A stretch of 64,000 bases of DNA from Pardosa pseudoannulata (GCA_032207245.1 CM063504.1:83466344-83530343), one strand, 5' to 3'. Counted from the first letter of the stretch, positions 32,880 to 45,304 are shown. Program-made: numbers and translations. The notes: generated by a model not told the origin, from the sequence alone.

Positions 32880-33165
32880 ACTCGTTAAAGTAATAAGTAA
32901 ACTCTGCAGTTGTACCACAAATTAGCTTTGAAAAATACTCGTTAAAGTAATAAATAAACTCTGTAGTTGTATCACAAAGTAGCTTTAAAAACATACTCGT
33001 TGAAATAATAAATAAACTCTGCAGTTGTACCACAAAGTAGCTTTAAAAATTACCCGCTAAAGTAATAAATAAACTCTGCAGTTGTACCACAAAGTAGCTT
33101 TAATAAAATATCCGTTAAAGTAATAAATAAACGTTGCAGTTGTACCACAAAGTAGCTTTGGAAAA
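32880..33165 (-). repeat. Minisatellite, ~60-62 bp unit, about 4.5 copies
   Basis: Units read TAATAAATAAACTCTGCAGT, TGTACCACAAAGTAGCTTT, then a variable A/T stretch and a CGTTAAAG-type join. The minus-strand open frame 32827-33033 merely repeats EYF.K..CDTTTEFTYYFN-like words and is a by-product. Confidence 0.92.
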
Positions 33166-33334
33166 AAAAGGCATTTAAACAGCAATTCATTCCAATTTTA
33201 AGCATACCCACAACCCAAATAATAAACAGGGGATGTACAAGGTCTCATTTCGACCCAAACGCTCATCTAATAGTAGCTGAAATTCTCTCAGTTATATACC
33301 AATACAGTAATATCCTAATGACATTACTAAAGTC

Positions 33335-33565
33335 ACCAATTACAAGTGTAAAGGACTTCATTAAGAATGGTGTCATCTTTAGAATGGCATTGAAAGAACA
33401 TTAGAGCTTAATTCATTGGGTCCACCAAGCAATCGGTTTGCAAGCTAAAAAATCACTTGTCAGACAAATTTTAGGTGCGTTTTATACACGAGCTATAAGT
33501 TTGCATTATTTTTTTTCTTGTGAAAGACAGAATGCAGGTTATACATAAGCAATTACGGTATGCAT
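33335..33565. repeat. Dispersed repeat, related to 47285-47475
   Basis: Shares TGTCATCTTTAGAATGGCAT, TTGAAAGA, AATTCATTG and an end of the form ACAGAATGCAGGTTATAC with ACGGTA against the stretch at 47.3 kb. The TTATAC...ACGGTA end resembles that of some TA-target DNA transposons, but the opposite end is not found. Confidence 0.5.
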
Positions 33566-33653
33566 GAAATAAGCTTACTACTTAAAACACTTATATCCAG
33601 ATTTAACAGATTGGCACAAAAGAATAAATGAAATTTTTTCTTTTAGATTCTGA

Positions 33654-33821
33654 TTAGTTTGGATCGCTGCCGTCTACAATTTGCAACAAGATAGCTAATG
33701 AGACAGGGGTCTACTGTTAAAGCCGATTCCGAACACTACAAACATCCATGCCTTAGTGGGATTCGAACTCACGAACTCCATTCCGAAGATCAGCACCCTA
33801 AACGTTTGGCTATCGTTCGGC
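33654..33821 (-). mobile_element. tRNA-derived SINE, diverged
   Basis: Minus-strand copy with the tail TTAGTTTGG, AATGAGACAGGGG, CATCCATGCC, box B (TGGGATTCGAACTCAC) and a box A region with changes (TTTGGCTATCGTTCGG). Confidence 0.85.
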
Positions 33822-33849
33822 ATTTAATCGGTTTTCCGTTAGAATATAA

Positions 33850-34330
33850 TGCGAAAGCATTAACCTCTTGTTAGGTCATTACTCTAAAGTTATGTTGGTG
33901 CGAGTCTTTCATAAAATATATATCAGAAAGAAACCTCGAGAATCTCCTTTTGTATATTGTGTTCATAACGTAATGCCTTTTTCGCCCATAAATATTGCAA
34001 CCCCTCTTTTTTTGCGAGCTTCTCGTGATAAGCACAAGGAGGGGAGAGCTGCGATGTGTGTACGTGTATCCTTCCCAGCAATCAATTCTTTTCGAAATCG
34101 TTCTAAAAGTAGTTTGTTCTTTCCCTTTCCTGAAACATTCTTACGCGATGATTGGCAACTTTCGCTCCCTTATTGCACGACACTGCACCGCGGAGAGAGC
34201 GATCGAATAATGTCCAGTGTGACACCAATATTTGAAATTGTCTCGGAAAAACGAAAGAATATGCATCATCGTTCGTTCTGAGAACGCCTCCCCGACTCTG
34301 TGCCAACTATTGCGTCATAAATCATCATCG
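33850..34330. other. GC-richer block with a 137-codon open frame
   Basis: A plus-strand frame runs 33868-34281 (137 codons) and shorter frames overlap it on both strands (33995-34210 and, minus, 34103-34306). The translation is basic with many S/F/R and no domain I recognise. Overlapping frames on both strands follow from balanced composition with few stops. A gene cannot be excluded but is not supported. Confidence 0.3.
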
Positions 34331-34334
34331 CGAT

Positions 34335-34965
34335 GTTTAAAGTCGTTTGAATAAGTCATAACTGCAGAAGCATGTGTCAGCCATACTGGTAACATCTGTA
34401 AGCGCCATTAGTATAGAAGTGATGGTTAAATTGACACACTCCACCATTATGGGTAGAGGTTAAAATTTTATGGATTAATTTATGGGAATTATATGTGGTG
34501 ACATTTTCCATCTGAACAATGCTCGATGTTATTAATAGATTATATTATTAAACTATTTATGTAATTAGTTTTCATTACAACAAACTGTACATAGTTCCTC
34601 CTCCGATATAAACGGACAGTTATGAGGTTCCTTAGCCAGACGACTTTATCCCCGATTCTAAAGGTAAACAGAAAGCAGGGTAAAAACTGTAAGGTACTAT
34701 TAAGTTTAAAAATTTAGAAAAGGAGTAATTTAGAGATGCCGGTCATTAAAAGGTGTGTAAGGAGAAATCAGTGAGAGCTGTGAGTTATGTTGTAAGTGCC
34801 TGAAAAGATACAACAATATCTGATTAACACCGTGAAAAGAAAGTTGTGGTTAGTATACACTGTGCGAAACACTAGATGGAGTCTTACGGTCAAATATTAA
34901 ACATCAAACACAGTTTGGTACATTATCCTGCTCCATAATAATAAAAATACAAATAATTTTTATTT
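34335..34965. other. No feature recognised
   Basis: No bounded element or coding region. The A/T-rich run at 34940-34985 is probably the poly(A) tail of the Jockey fragment on the minus strand. Confidence 0.4.
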
Positions 34966-34969
34966 ATTT

Positions 34970-35661
34970 TATTTTTTTTTATTAATACAACACATCACTT
35001 TACGACCCAACATATAACAAGAGGGACAGGGGATGAAGTAATAAGAGCTAATAGGGTAATTGAGGTAGAGAATCTATTGTCAGTAAAGCATTGTGGCAAG
35101 CGACCGCTTAGAGTAACTTGGGTTATTATAATCATAATCTGGGAGTTCTGCAATTATTTCATAAGGTAGACTAGTTATTTTATTATAAAAATTATTAGAT
35201 AATTTTACACAGTATTGTTTGAAAGTTAATATATTAAAGTCGAGTCTTATTACTTCGTTGGACAAGTATCGACGTGCGCCTCTAATACGCCTCAAGAATT
35301 TATTCTGTATTGTTTCTATTAGTTTCAAATTAGATTTCTCGGCAAACGACCAGACCGGGGCTGCGTAAAGAGCGGTTGGTAGAACTATTGTTTTATATAA
35401 GAGAATTTTGTTTTTAAAATTGAAGTGTTTACTACTAAAAAGCATTTTTAAGTTTTCTAATTTTCCTATCATTTTATTTTTAATATCCGTTATGTGAGGA
35501 CTCCAGGTTAGTTTTTTATCTGAAGTTACACCTAAATATTTTACGGAGTTTTTCCAGTTAATTATCTCGTCGAGTAGATATAGTCTAGGGGGAGTTTTAT
35601 AAGTACGAATAAAGTAAATAGCATGACATTTAGTAGGGTGTATTAATAAACTGTATATAAT
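34970..35661 (-). pseudogene. Jockey-type LINE reverse transcriptase C-terminal fragment with 3' UTR
   Basis: The minus-strand frame is open from 35661 to a stop at 35080. It carries LLIHPTKCHAIYF, NSVKYLGVTSDKKLTWSPHI, LYKTIVLPTALYAAPVWS, IQNKFLRRIRGA and LDFNILTF. This order (the KYLGV...LTW..HI block, then LYK..I.P..LYA..VW, then IQN..LR.I..) is the end of the RT/thumb region of Jockey-clade elements. No ATG is required, as the copy is 5'-truncated. Downstream 35079-34970 would be the 3' UTR with an A-rich end. Unlike the three other LINE pieces here, the frame is intact over its whole length, so this insertion is probably younger. The catalytic aspartates lie upstream of the truncation. 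Confidence 0.88.
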
Positions 35662-35664
35662 TCA

Positions 35665-36755
35665 TTAATTAATCCACAGATTTAATCACATATGTTGTTT
35701 TCTGTACATCAGTGACCTTCAAAGTGTCAAAAATAACATCATACTATCTATAGACGACACATGAAAAAACTATTTTTCTTTAAAAAAAGAGAACACTTCA
35801 ACGCTAATCTAGTTCTGTCAGCACAGCGGCTAATCTTTAAAAATTGAAAAGAGACAAGAAGTAAATAAATAAGTAAACAATTTGTGCCGAATAAAAGTAA
35901 AATAAATGAAGTATTTAAAAAAAGTAGATAAATAATTCAAAAGGTTTTTCTTCCCCTCTTCTTGTAGTCGGTACAGATAATCTCCAGTATTCTAGAGCTT
36001 CTTTCATACATATTTTATTATCTGTCAAACTGTAGATAAACAAGAGGAAATCTCTCGCAATATAATTCCATAGAACTTTTGTCTGAAATGGCAACTTTCA
36101 TACATTCCTTCCAGTATGCAATGAAAAAGGGAAAGAATAAAAAAGTGCATTTTTTGTTTCTTTATAGTGCATTATAATGCTCCCGTATCGTGTAGACGTC
36201 AAAGCTCAGCAGCCGTCTTCAAAACGTACCGAAATATGTGACAAATTCTGATGCAACGAGGCCGCATCTATGTATAGATGTTAGATACATATACACGAAT
36301 ACGTACACACATTGCTATACCAACGGAGAGAAACTAGATAAGATTGTTAGTTATCGATCAGGAGGCAGACGCGGGGATATGTGCGTGTAAGGGGGAGAAG
36401 AGAAGTCTTCCTACCTTCCCCCCTGCTCCACCGTGCCATGACTTCAGGTGGGAATGTGGCAACACAAAAGAATGGACTCCCCCCCCTTTTTCACCCAAAG
36501 AAAAAAATACTTGCGATTTTGTGCATGAGCAGTAAAATGCTAATTTTCTTTCGAACTGAAAATACTGGTGGATTTAAAACTTTTTTTTGTTGCTGTTTCC
36601 GACAGAGATTTGTAATCTTTCTTATTGTATTATACAAACATCAACAATTTTTGTTAGATTTGTGATTTGTGTTATATTTCCGTGGAATTTTTTTCAAAGG
36701 TATTATTTATTAATTTAATATATTTTTAAAAAATTAATTATATTTTTTAAAATAA
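35665..36755. other. No gene recognised
   Basis: Mixed composition. The GC-richer piece 36170-36530 holds two overlapping plus-strand frames (36344-36535 and 36381-36665) of unrecognised content, with C-runs near 36480. Confidence 0.4.
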
Positions 36756-36758
36756 ATT

Positions 36759-37099
<341 letters not shown>

Positions 37100-37503
37100 T
37101 GTAAGTAAAATTCTCAAGAGTTTTCATAACTTAAAATAAAGGGCTAAAAATTCCCGCATCATTTGGCATTCCCCTTTTTAACCCCTAACTTAAATTGACC
37201 ACTGGGGCTACAGTTTACGCCCTCAGAAAAGGGACCTGACCAATTATAACTCAACACGGCCCTAGCGGACAATTTGGGAAATATCCAAACAAAAAGGAGA
37301 TGCACGATGTCGTTAGTGTTAAGGGTGTTAAGGGTATTTCTTGTACATGTAACTCATGCTAGCTGACCCTTCAGCTTGTCCTGTCCCTATGATGAAGTGG
37401 GAACCCGCCCTCCAACGTTATGTTAATAAAGGTCTTTAGCTAAAATGGTCTCATTTTTATGACCATGACTGCAACCACTCATCGAGAAGTCCGTCTCATT
37501 ACA
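37100..37503 (+). mobile_element. Possible solo LTR between microsatellites
   Basis: Bounded by TGTAAG at 37100 and CATTACA at 37503, i.e. TG...CA with 5-bp TGTAA/TTACA inverted ends. It is GC-richer than its flanks and has a polyadenylation-like AATAAAG at ~37425 followed by a U/G-rich stretch, as at an LTR R/U5 border. A target duplication cannot be judged because the flanks are repeats. The segment also contains TTAA-type motifs (near 37180 and 37319), so it may instead be or include another element. Confidence 0.4.
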
Positions 37504-37566
37504 TACACACACACACACACACATATATATAATATAAATATATATATACAAATATATATATATATA

Positions 37567-37598
<32 letters not shown>

Positions 37599-37626
37599 AT
37601 ATAAATATATATATACAAATATATAT

Positions 37627-37660
<34 letters not shown>

Positions 37661-37676
37661 ATATAAATATATATAT

Positions 37677-37719
<43 letters not shown>
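37504..37719. repeat. (CA)n(AT)n compound microsatellite
   Basis: ACACAC run, then (AT)n in which the block AATATAAATATATATATAC recurs about every 70-80 bp (near 37530, 37600, 37660), so the microsatellite is itself tandemly duplicated. Confidence 0.97.
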
Positions 37720-37724
<5 letters not shown>

Positions 37725-37725
<1 letters not shown>

Positions 37726-38246
37726 AGTTTTCACGTATTTCAGATTTAAATTTTATAAAAATTTTAAGTGAATTTTTAATATGAATTTGGGAAATTTTCA
37801 AAGAAAAAGATATTTTCTGTATATTGCCCTTACTTGGAAAATAGACTGTTAAAATATGTCTGTTTTGTTGAAGAATTACGTACTTCCTTCATTGATTCAT
37901 AGTGTTCATAAAAAATCCTGAAAACATACTATTTGTAATTTTTTTTTAAAAATACGGGATATTATTATTAAAAATGTTGATTTTTAGGATGCATATTGTA
38001 TAATCTAAAAAGTATGCCATGTGGTATCTGAAAATATATTTCTCCGATTCTTCGTAATTTATTTTGCTTCAACTGAAGTTATTTCTATGAAACAGTAAAG
38101 TATATAAGATGTAATGACGTTGATATTAAAATGGTTGAAATGAAATCTCTTTTAGTTATTTTCAATTTATATTTAATTAAAAACATACATCTGCGCACAC
38201 ATTTAACTCGTACACTGACATCTATGAAACTTCCAAATCAATGTAG
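37725..38246. other. No feature recognised
   Basis: AT-rich with no reading frame or element ends. Confidence 0.5.
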
Positions 38247-38491
38247 GCTTTAACTTAGTTGTTCTCAACAGGGGATAATATCGCCCCCCGGAGGGCGGTG
38301 GGACTATGCTGGTGGGCAATGAACTTGTTTCGGGCGGTAGGGCTGCGATGTGATTAGGCTTTGGCTTTCAAACTTAATTTTAGAAATACTAAATAAATTT
38401 ATTACATTAGTTATATAATTAGCGCAATTTTTGACAGTAATAAAACAAACTTATGCGGTGGTACCAGAACCAGTTATTTTCATTCTCTACG

Positions 38492-38672
38492 GTTGAACGC
38501 TGGCCGATTGGTTAAGGTGCTGATCGTCGGTACTGGAATTCGTGGGTACGAATCCCACTATGGCATGGATGTTCGTAGCCGTTCGGAATCGGTTTTAAGC
38601 AGTAGGTCCCGGTCTCATTAGGCCTCGTGTGCAAAACAGTAGACCGTAGCTCTCCGAACCAAACCAAACCAA
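38492..38672 (+). mobile_element. tRNA-derived SINE with 12-bp target duplication
   Basis: Box A TGGCCGATTGGTTAAGG, box B GGTACGAATCCC (mutated), conserved body, tail CCAAACCAAACCAA. Flanked by TCATTCTCTACG at 38480-38491 and 38673-38684. Inserted within the hAT-like element. Confidence 0.94.
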
Positions 38673-38740
38673 TCATTCTCTACGTTCTGCGCGAAATTGG
38701 GCTGAAATTCAGAAAAATATATTTAATCATCACTATTCGT

Positions 38741-38900
38741 TTGGACTACGGTTTACTCTTTTGCAACACGAGGGCTTCTGAGACCGTGACCTACTACTTA
38801 AATCTGATTCCGAAAAGCTACGAACATCTATTCCCCAGTGGGATTCGAACCCACGAACTTCGGAACCGAAGGTCAGCGCCCTAACCATTCGTCCATATCA
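38741..38900 (-). mobile_element. tRNA-derived SINE, opposite orientation
   Basis: Minus-strand copy with body (CTACGAACATCTATTCC), intact box B complement (GGGATTCGAACCC) and altered box A. Possible imperfect target repeat CACTATTCGTTT / CACTCGTTT. It lies only 56 bp from the end of the preceding SINE and faces it, so transcripts across the pair could fold. Confidence 0.88.
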
Positions 38901-39119
38901 CTCGTTTGAGCGTTGCTTCAGCGTGTCTCAGTAACAAAAATTTGATTTGTAACTCTATAGAAGAAAATTACTTAAACATTTTGCCTTTTATAGTTGAGTA
39001 CTTCTCCTACTCTACCCTTTAAATTCGTGATTTTTACACAGGGGGGCGTTGAACAAACACATTACGACCCCGTAGGGGGACGGTAGCTTAAAAAAATGTT
39101 GAGAATCACCACTTTACCT

Positions 39120-41120
39120 TAACCGAAAAATCTGTATTTCTGTCATCATTTGCTAGGAAATCGGAAAAAGAGTACAATCAACGATGATTATCATAAAAAA
39201 GCAATTATTTTTTAGCATTTGCCTTTTAATGTTTAAATTTAACTCGCTTTCAATTTCAATTGTTCTTTTTCAATGAATCTTTTTAATTTTATAACAAGTT
39301 TTTATTTCCTTTTTAAAATTATACCTGTGACACTATACAGCTTCTTACATATAAGCACTGAATTTAATCAGAGCAAGTAGGTGGTGTAATAAAATCAAAT
39401 ATTAGAAAAGGAAAAAATTCAAACACGAAACTATTTTTCAGAGTTGAAAAGTAAATAGTATTTTAATCCCTTTTTATCTTATTAGATTTTAAGTTTCAAT
39501 TATTTAATAATTTTTATCAACTCCCATAAATAAATGTTAAACCTAATCGGATTAAAAAAAAAACAGAAACAAGAAACATTCCGTTTAATTACTTTATTTT
39601 ACTTTATTTAAAGCTTGTTTTTAATCCTCTAAATATTTCAATGATTAAACAAGAAAATGTAATTTTTGTCCCAGGTTAATGAAGTTCCTAGGTAGAATAA
39701 TTTATAATTGTTTTGTTGTTTTAACAACATAGGATTTTCTGTTTCAATGTGAACTTTTAGCTAATAAGCCTCGAAATTTAATCGAAAATTCTAAACGATT
39801 TTCACAGCTATATCGTATCATTAAAACTTAATTTCTGTTATTTAATAACAAAGAAATTTTTGCAACTTGTTGACACCTCACGCAAATTATCATTAATTCC
39901 GATTTTTTTACTCCATTCTTTATTAGCAGAACAGCTACGACTGTTTTTCTGATAGGAATTTAGATTAATATGTGACAGTAATTAAACAATTAGTTATTTA
40001 TATTTTATTTATATGTTTATTACTGTATGAATGAACAGGCACCAATAAGACGACAGCGGTGAATCATTAACGTTTTTACCTTTATCAACACTCACGAGCA
40101 ATCATTAAAATTCTCTATTGTGAATATGCTAATGCGTTTAATTTCCTTGACTTCCCTGAACTTTTCAAAGAATAGAATACTTAGATAAGACCACAGATTT
40201 CCCTTCTATAGGATTTATAAATATTTTTCGCCTGCTCGAAATTGCCTAGTTTTAATTTCGAATGATGTATAAACAACAACAAAAAAGTTCGTACTTGAAA
40301 TCTATTCAACAGATGAGATGACCTTAAAATTTGAATACCACTATATTGTTAAAAGAAGATAGTATATTGTGTTTAATAATTGAATGCCGCTCAAATAATT
40401 AAACTAACTGATGTAGAATTAACACAAATTTATATCCTCATGCCAATCTGAAAGGGTGTGGCAAACGTTAATTTTTTGTATACGAAAAATTACCTTATAA
40501 TTGAGGTCCTTTCGAAGCAATTAAACTTTCTAAAAGTGAATATTTGTAACCAAATTAAGTAAGAGAGCGTCATGAATATGAAATTAGTCGGGAGAAAATG
40601 CCTGAGCCTAACACCGCAGTGTCTTCAGCTATCGGTTACAAGGCAAGGGATGTGCGTAGGTTACAACCAGCTTGCACAGTTGAAGGTCGAGTGAAAAGCT
40701 AGGTCAGGGGTAGATAGCTTATCACATGTTTGCTGTTGTTTAGCATGCAATAAACATTGTGGGAATGTGTTGTAAACCATAAGGTTACTTGATCGTAGCA
40801 GGTGAAGAAGTCTTCCTGGTTGTAGTGCCTCGGAAGTTGCTGGTTTAAGTGTTTTACAATTTGCATTGCAGTCATCAATAGGACAATTAACTTTCCATCG
40901 TGTTTTTCATTTTTTATTCCTCTGAGTGATGAGTTTTAAAAGATGTCGACGAAGGTAATCTGCTGCAAAGCATGTGATAATTATATGGTAATTTCAGAAC
41001 TGAAGCATAATTACGGTAGGTGAAAATCATCGCAAGGAACAGCAAGCAAAAAAAGAAGCAAGGCAATTAATAATGTATTAAATCAACACCTAATTTAATA
41101 AATGGGTTTTTTTTTCTAGA
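39120..41120. other. AT-rich DNA, no gene recognised
   Basis: Two kilobases without recognised coding region, terminal repeats or tandem structure. 40590-40860 is of more balanced composition but carries no identifiable frame. Confidence 0.5.
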
Positions 41121-41130
41121 TGGTTTAGAG

Positions 41131-41627
41131 CAGGAATGGACAAACTTTTTCTGCCGTGGGCCAAAAATCGAAAGAAAATAAGTTTGGCGGGCCAATATTT
41201 TACTAAAATTTTAAAAACAATATAAAAGTACCTAACGGTTTAAATACATTAATAAGATGAATGAAATTGCCATTTCATTTTTAAAAGTTCCTTATTCTGA
41301 GGTTAGAAGTGGGATGTACTGAGTTTAAGGAACGATGCTAAATGCTCATTTGTCAGTCTACTTCTGAAATTATTCTTTCTAAGGTTCAAAGTTGAAGACA
41401 TTTGTTCACATATAAGAAGCAAATATACCGCTGATCTTCTGGACGTGAGATCATAAATTTGGGATATAATATTTAAGCAAAGTAGAAAAGGAGATGGATA
41501 TATAATGTATGAATATATATTTCTTTTAATTTGCCTCGGACCGACAACTTAAAATTCTATCCGCGGGCCGGATAAAACCTTCCGGTTGGCCGGAGTTCGC
41601 CCGCGGGCTGTAGTTTACCCATCCCTG
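41131..41627. mobile_element. hAT non-autonomous element, 497 bp
   Basis: Exactly flanked by the 8-bp direct repeat GTTTAGAG (41123-41130 and 41628-41635). Ends CAGGAATGGACAAACT and, complementing the right end, CAGGGATGGGTAAACT: a 16-bp inverted repeat with three mismatches, of the widespread CAGGGGTGGGCAAACT hAT type. Subterminal GGGCC and GGCGGGCC motifs recur inverted on the right (CCGCGGGCCGG, GCCCGCGGGC). No transposase. Confidence 0.95.
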
Positions 41628-41639
41628 GTTTAGAGTATA

Positions 41640-42585
41640 AGACACTCGGTAACAGTAAGCGAAGAACTAGATTGAGAAGGAGTATTATAATAAAGGAAAT
41701 GTCTACAAGCTAGAAAGTTTTTATGATTAAAGGAAATGAACCAATTTTAATAAGAAGTTTATTTCAATTTATATATCCATACAAAAATGTAATAACATAA
41801 TTTATTTGAGCTTTGTGAGTGCTGCTATACCCTAAATATTACCAAAAGATCTCATAACTCCAGAAAAATCCCTCGGAAAATACAGTTTAACAAACATTTC
41901 TACTTCAGATACATGTGGTTTCTTATGACATCCTAAATGAGCTACGGTTATCTATAAGTGAAAGTAGAAATTTTACTTACAGACAAATGCCATTTATTAG
42001 GACAGTATGATGCACAAATTTTTATTGAAATTTGGATATTACAAAATTGGATTATATTAATTTAAACTTAAATAATATTATAACTTATGTATTGTAGAAG
42101 TATCATGTAATTTAAAAATATTTTATTATGTTTCCCTCTTGACCATCATCAAAACCAACGGAGATTTAGTTTTACACTTAGAAAAAGTCTTTTTTTATGA
42201 ATTATAAAGTGGGAAAGATTACATATCTACAATGACATCTTTGCTATTGGAAAATGTCTAATTCCTTTACCAAATGACCTTTATAAAATATTCTTTTAAG
42301 TGCTGCAGTGATATAGTTTGTAATACACAAATAAGCAAATAATTTTAACATGAAACTTTAATCTTGCTTAATTTCCATATTTAGCTCTAGAAAAACATTT
42401 GTTAAAATTATTACATCAAGACAATTGAAGATCTAGATTTTTATAATTAATTTTTTTTATTTTAAAATTTCGAGTTTTCCACTAAATCTATAATTAATAA
42501 TCTCATGTCACAAAGCAAAAATGTACTACTCTCAAAGCATTCTTTGTTCATTATCATGAAAGCGAGCAAATGACGCGGAACATGT
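41640..42585. other. No feature recognised
   Basis: AT-rich with no reading frame or element ends. Confidence 0.5.
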
Positions 42586-42589
42586 AGGA

Positions 42590-43185
42590 TTCCAGTGAAC
42601 CAGAACAGTACTTTTTGGAGACTAGACTTGGCCGTTGGGGGCTTGATGTATCACCTTCCGGTCTATCTGTTTGCAAGAGGGAGTACTTTGTCGCCATGGT
42701 GGTATGTCTCTATGGACCGTCAGAATTTGATTTGTAAACAGCCCAGCAGCAAAATAGGGGATCGGTCTTCGTCAATTAGTCAAATGTGGCACGATGCGTT
42801 CCACCCCCAAAATCCCCCACCGAGATTATGACAAGCGATAGCTTTGCTACGCTGCTGGTGTTAAACACCTTCCACAGATATTTTCCTATTTTTCACTCCG
42901 CATCCCTTGTGTGAGCTAAAGGAAGAATCATTAGAATCACCTCACAGATACCGTTGCAGAAAAAGAGTTTGCCCCAGATTCCTTGTGCAGGTACTGCCCG
43001 AGGCAGTATTCTACCAGAGTGTGGTCCGTACTTGCAAATGAATGTGGAGCCAGGTTGACTTCTTTTCCGTTACTCATGGAGGGGAGAGAGAAATTAATAA
43101 ATCGTTTAGGAGCAAATTGCCCACGTACCCTGTATTTGAGTCATAGGTCGGAAACCTTTGTTTATTTATTCTTTTAGGTAACTAG
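42590..43185. other. GC-richer block of unknown nature
   Basis: Balanced composition, two plus-strand open frames (42595-42831, 78 codons; 42983-43177, 64 codons) of unrecognised sequence. The right edge reads TAACTAGTGTTAA, which resembles the right end of a TTAA element of the CACTAG type, but no matching left end was found. Confidence 0.35.
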
Positions 43186-43189
43186 TGTT

Positions 43190-43815
43190 AAATGAAAGAA
43201 TTACAAACATCCGTTTTTTTTTTCCTTAATGAGATTAGCAGCATTTTATCTCTTAATAAACTCCGTGAGATGCTTACAAAGGTGAAGAAACGAAGCGGTT
43301 CTGGGAATACAAATATTTATTAAATATGATACATCAACTGGTGAGGTCACAAGGGACATCAGTATATAAACAAGCTAAAATGTCTTGACCTTCCTTCAAA
43401 GAAAATTTTCCCCCTCAATAAGTCGCAAAAAAGTGGCCTCAATATCGGAATACTTTTTAGGTCGGTGGTTAAGATGATAAACTGAAAGTATTATAAAAAG
43501 TTGAACATATTTTTAAAAGGTTATTTATTAAAAGATTACATTTAAAGAATAATACATGCCATTGATATGATAGTTCATGCGTAAATATTGGTGTAAATAC
43601 GCCTAAATAATATGGTAATTCATACGTAAAAATTTGAAGAGCGTAAATATTTCACTTCAAATTTTATCAGATAAATACATGTGTACATTACTTCGGTTAA
43701 GATAGTATTTTAATGGATAAAATATGGAAACTAAAAATAATGCCATAATGTAATGCCAGCTTTCTTAGTCTTTGTGTAACTACCATAACTTAGGCTTATT
43801 ATTATCTGTACTACC
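43190..43815. other. No feature recognised
   Basis: AT-rich, no coding region or bounded repeat. Confidence 0.5.
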
Positions 43816-43819
43816 AAAT

Positions 43820-44085
43820 GAATACTTCTCTGACCGGTTACACACTTTTGAATCGATTTTTTATTATGAAATAAACAAATAAATAATAAAGATTGTGTAA
43901 ACACATATATTTACAACCATGTATGCATATTCAAAACAACTAATAAAACTAAATACTTCTCTGACAGATTACACATTTGCGAATCGATTTTTTATTATGA
44001 AATAAACTAATAAATAATAAAGATCGTGTAAATACATATATTTACAAGCATGCATGCACATTCAAAACAATTAATAAAACCTTTA
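43820..44085. repeat. Two-copy tandem repeat, ~131 bp unit
   Basis: Units begin AATACTTCTCTGAC at about 43820 and 43951 and share GAATCGATTTTTTATTATGA and ACATATATTTACAA. About 90 per cent identical by eye. Confidence 0.9.
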
Positions 44086-44289
44086 AAACTTTAATGCAAC
44101 AGCGTTAAATATGGAATTATTAATGAAATATCAGTACTTTTTTTACTAATACAAGAGATTGTTAGCCATTCGATTCTAGACTGAGTAAATTTAATACTTA
44201 TTCATGTACACAGAATTTAAAAATGACTGTGTTAATATCGTCTGCAATAATCATGATCGTTAGTTGAGTATCCTTGCAATTGCATGTAG

Positions 44290-45298
44290 TGTAACGTACT
44301 GGGGATATAGTAAGCGAAGCCTTCAATGAAACAGGCTAGAAAACTATTTAATCTTGATTAAATATTTTATTCAATCGAATAAATTATGTACAGCTATGTA
44401 CAGATTCAGTAGGATGTTAAATATTACGGGATCTCGTGCAGAGATGATATTCACACAATAAGGATGCGTGGGATACCGGATACAGTATGACTAGGGCTTC
44501 TAATCACAGGAATTGTTCGCTACTTAGTGCCGGTAATAAACGCTGACACTATCACCTCCGGTTGGCGATTAGCACAGTCGGCTTTCACAGCAAGGTTCGA
44601 AAGTTCAGAGTGCGTATCACGCTGGGGTTCGTGAAGGAAATCTCAGGATGCAAGACGATCCAAATTCGAGAGCAAAGTCACTCTCGGCTACCTACTTCTA
44701 TGCCAGAAGTAAAAATAAAAATTAGCAAAATAACGGGAAAAGAATTCCCAAGTCGAAGGTCGACTTCCTAGCAACAGAGACGCTGGCGGTCTCTAAACAA
44801 GCAAACTCCAGAAGCAGAGATACGAGCGGTTGAGCTACGAAGGCTCTATCAGGAAGAAGCCTCAAGAAGAAAAAGCTTCTTTTTTGTATTGTCACCCTTC
44901 TTTTATATCGGGACCGTTTTTCTTTCCGCGATTCTTCGGGAAACTTCCAGAACCAGGGTGATGCAATCTTGCGGTCACCTCCCGCCTTGGATCAGCTGTT
45001 CCGTTTCCATATGTGGCCGAAAAGCCGTCTTCAGATCAGCCGACCCAAACAACTTAATTGCCTTTTTCGCTACCGCTAATGGGCGACAAGGTGCACTGTA
45101 ATTATTTACAATCTTCTCACAGAGTCTTTCCATTCAACAGACTTACAAAGCCTAGACGATCTGGCTCCAGCAGACGGACAGTTTTCAACTAAGTCATTTT
45201 AGACCACCCGGTTCTATTTGCCGCTAATCGTAAGTATCCACGGCGAAAGGTCACCTTCGGGCTCCTCGTGCTTTAGGGTCATGTAACGGATCGTTACA
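44290..45298 (-). mobile_element. Solo LTR, family L, minus orientation
   Basis: On the minus strand it starts TGTAACGATCCGTTACATGA (45298 downward) and ends CCCAGTACGTTACA (44290). It matches the element at 54297 over its full length in opposite orientation. It has a TATAAAAG-type promoter motif (complement at about 44905) and an AATAAA polyadenylation signal near its 3' end, as LTRs do. Flanks GTAG / GTAA differ at one base, so the 4-bp target duplication is not exact. No internal retroelement sequence adjoins it. Confidence 0.85.
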
Positions 45299-45304
45299 GT
45301 AACA

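Larger units (their letters stand above)
38256..39111. mobile_element. hAT-like element with two nested SINEs
   Basis: Ends TAGTTGTTCTCAACAGGGG and, complementing the right end, TGGTGATTCTCAACAT; the TTCTCAAC core is shared with many hAT ends. Flanked by CTTTAACT (38248-38255) and CTTTACCT (39112-39119), an 8-bp target duplication with one mismatch, the length hAT transposases make. Subterminal GGGGGCG/CGCCCCCC motifs lie on both sides. Two SINEs inserted later, at 38492 and 38741, so the hAT is older than both. Without them it is about 500 bp and non-coding. Confidence 0.82.

Noticed and set aside
33868..34281. 137-codon open frame as a gene
   Set aside because: Overlapped by other frames on both strands in a GC-richer block; no recognisable motif, start context or neighbour support.
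42983..43200. Right end of another TTAA element at TAACTAGTGTTAA
   Set aside because: No matching left end within several hundred bases.
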